Program-made: the position numbers and the translations under genes | Notes under the pieces: model-generated | The model's input: the letters and a program-made list of their open reading frames with translations, nothing else | Databases searched by the model: none | What the model was told of the DNA's origin: nothing | Part shown: positions 5,256 to 5,922 of the stretch, piece after piece | How the letters are laid out: every line of letters starts with the position of its first letter | Position numbering within the stretch: the first letter of the stretch is position 1 | Assembly (NCBI GenBank): GCA_017883105.1 | Contig: JADGOF010000155.1 | Span: forward strand, 1-5,922 | DNA: 5,922 nucleotides | From: Acidimicrobiales bacterium | GTDB taxonomy: Bacteria > Actinomycetota > Acidimicrobiia > Acidimicrobiales > RAAP-2 | Reading direction: 5' to 3'

Positions 5256-5922
5256 TCAGTAGTGCCCGGTGACCTCGACCGAACGGTCGTAGAGGTCCTG
5301 GATCGACACGGTGAGTTCCTCGGTGAGCTGATGGATCCGACTGCGGGAGACCCGACCGCTGCCAGTGCGCTCCGGAGCGGCGATCGGCTCCCCTACCACC
5401 AGATGGATGTGCTGGGGCCGGGGGACTCTCCTGCCCTTGGGCATCACCGATGACGACCCGCCGATCCCCACCGGGATGACGGTGGCCCCGGTGCGGGCGG
5501 CCAGGAAGGCCACCCCCTCGTGGAGGTCCTCCACCACCGGTCCGGACCGTCGCTCCCCTTCGGGGAAGAGGATGAGCGCCTCTCCGGCATCGAGGACCTG
5601 CTGGGCCCGGCGGAGTGCCTCTCGGTCGGCCGACCCACGGTTGACGGGGAAGGCGCCGACCGATGGGAGGATCTTGGCCAGCAGGCCGTGCTTCCACAGG
5701 CTGTCCTTGGCCATGTAGTGCAACTTGCGGTCGGTCACCTCCGAGGCCACGAAGAAGTCGATGAACGAGCGGTGCACGGGGGCGATGATCACCGGCCCCT
5801 CGGCCGGGACCCGGTCGGGTCCGTCCACCGTGGTGCGGAACAGCAGGCGGTTGAGCCCGTGGACCAGCAGCCGGAGGAGCCGGTAGATCGGGGTGAAGCC
5901 TGCGTCGACCCGGACCTCGAAC
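5256..5922 (-). CDS. 1-acyl-sn-glycerol-3-phosphate acyltransferase (PlsC family), 5'-truncated by window edge
   Basis: PlsC-type enzymes acylate lysophosphatidic acid to phosphatidic acid at the inner face of the membrane. The visible 221 residues hold the catalytic HX4D motif as HRSFID (visible residues 50-55), motif II GAFPVNRG (89-96), motif III FPEGERR (119-125; FPEGTR is commonest) and motif IV VIPVGIGG. The C-terminus is a charged helix ending VTGHY. The frame stays open to the right edge with a hydrophobic/basic helix (PIYRLLRLLVHGLNRLLF) typical of the N-terminus. There is no ATG, GTG or TTG in frame between that edge and the GTG at 5828, which is too close to the catalytic motif, so the true start lies beyond the window. 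It converges on the glycosyltransferase gene. In related neighbourhoods plsC follows cmk, which could lie just outside to the right. Family is sure; exact acyl acceptor is not shown, so no symbol is given. Confidence 0.92.
   Translation of the reverse strand, partial: FEVRVDAGFTPIYRLLRLLVHGLNRLLFRTTVDGPDRVPAEGPVIIAPVHRSFIDFFVASEVTDRKLHYMAKDSLWKHGLLAKILPSVGAFPVNRGSADREALRRAQQVLDAGEALILFPEGERRSGPVVEDLHEGVAFLAARTGATVIPVGIGGSSSVMPKGRRVPRPQHIHLVVGEPIAAPERTGSGRVSRSRIHQLTEELTVSIQDLYDRSVEVTGHY

Noticed and set aside
5256..5828. plsC-like gene starting at the GTG at 5828
   Set aside because: The frame continues open to the window edge with a typical N-terminal PlsC helix, so the gene is cut by the window rather than starting there.

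Overview
The window is a G+C-rich, gene-dense chromosomal segment whose gene content and promoter style suggest an actinobacterium, possibly an Acidimicrobiia-like lineage. This assignment is an inference from strong GC bias at third codon positions, GTG starts, apparently leaderless genes, and an ispH/DUF512/der neighbourhood. No rRNA or other lineage marker is present. All six genes look like chromosomal housekeeping or conserved genes. I saw no mobile element, CRISPR array, tRNA or rRNA.

Layout. Positions 1-2623 hold a two-gene operon on the minus strand: a PDZ/radical-SAM/DUF512 protein (1157-2623), then der (GTPase Der/EngA, start at 1160). The two overlap by ATGA, and der runs off the left edge lacking nearly all of its KH domain. 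An 82-base divergent spacer (2624-2705) carries back-to-back promoter elements. In both directions a TAnnnT -10 hexamer sits exactly six bases before the start codon, as expected for leaderless mRNAs. Positions 2706-5229 hold a plus-strand operon: ispH, an HD-domain putative metal hydrolase or oxygenase, and a soluble family 2 glycosyltransferase. These are joined by an ATGA overlap and a TAGTG overlap. A 26-base convergent gap separates it from a minus-strand PlsC-type acyltransferase (5256 to beyond the right edge) that lacks its N-terminus.

How the genes fit together. IspH makes the isoprenoid precursors IPP and DMAPP. The glycosyltransferase resembles the polyprenyl-phosphate sugar synthases that use isoprenoid carriers, so a lipid-linked sugar role is plausible but unproven. 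PlsC makes phosphatidic acid. Der is needed for 50S ribosome maturation. From family knowledge, cmk-plsC-ispH-(rpsA)-DUF512-der is a recurrent order in Clostridia and relatives. This window looks like a rearranged version, with inversions and an inserted HD-glycosyltransferase pair. The most noteworthy points are the twin leaderless divergent promoters, the rearranged neighbourhood, the ispH-coupled HD protein, a long IspH C-terminal tail, and a Glu in place of Asp in the second G4 motif of Der.
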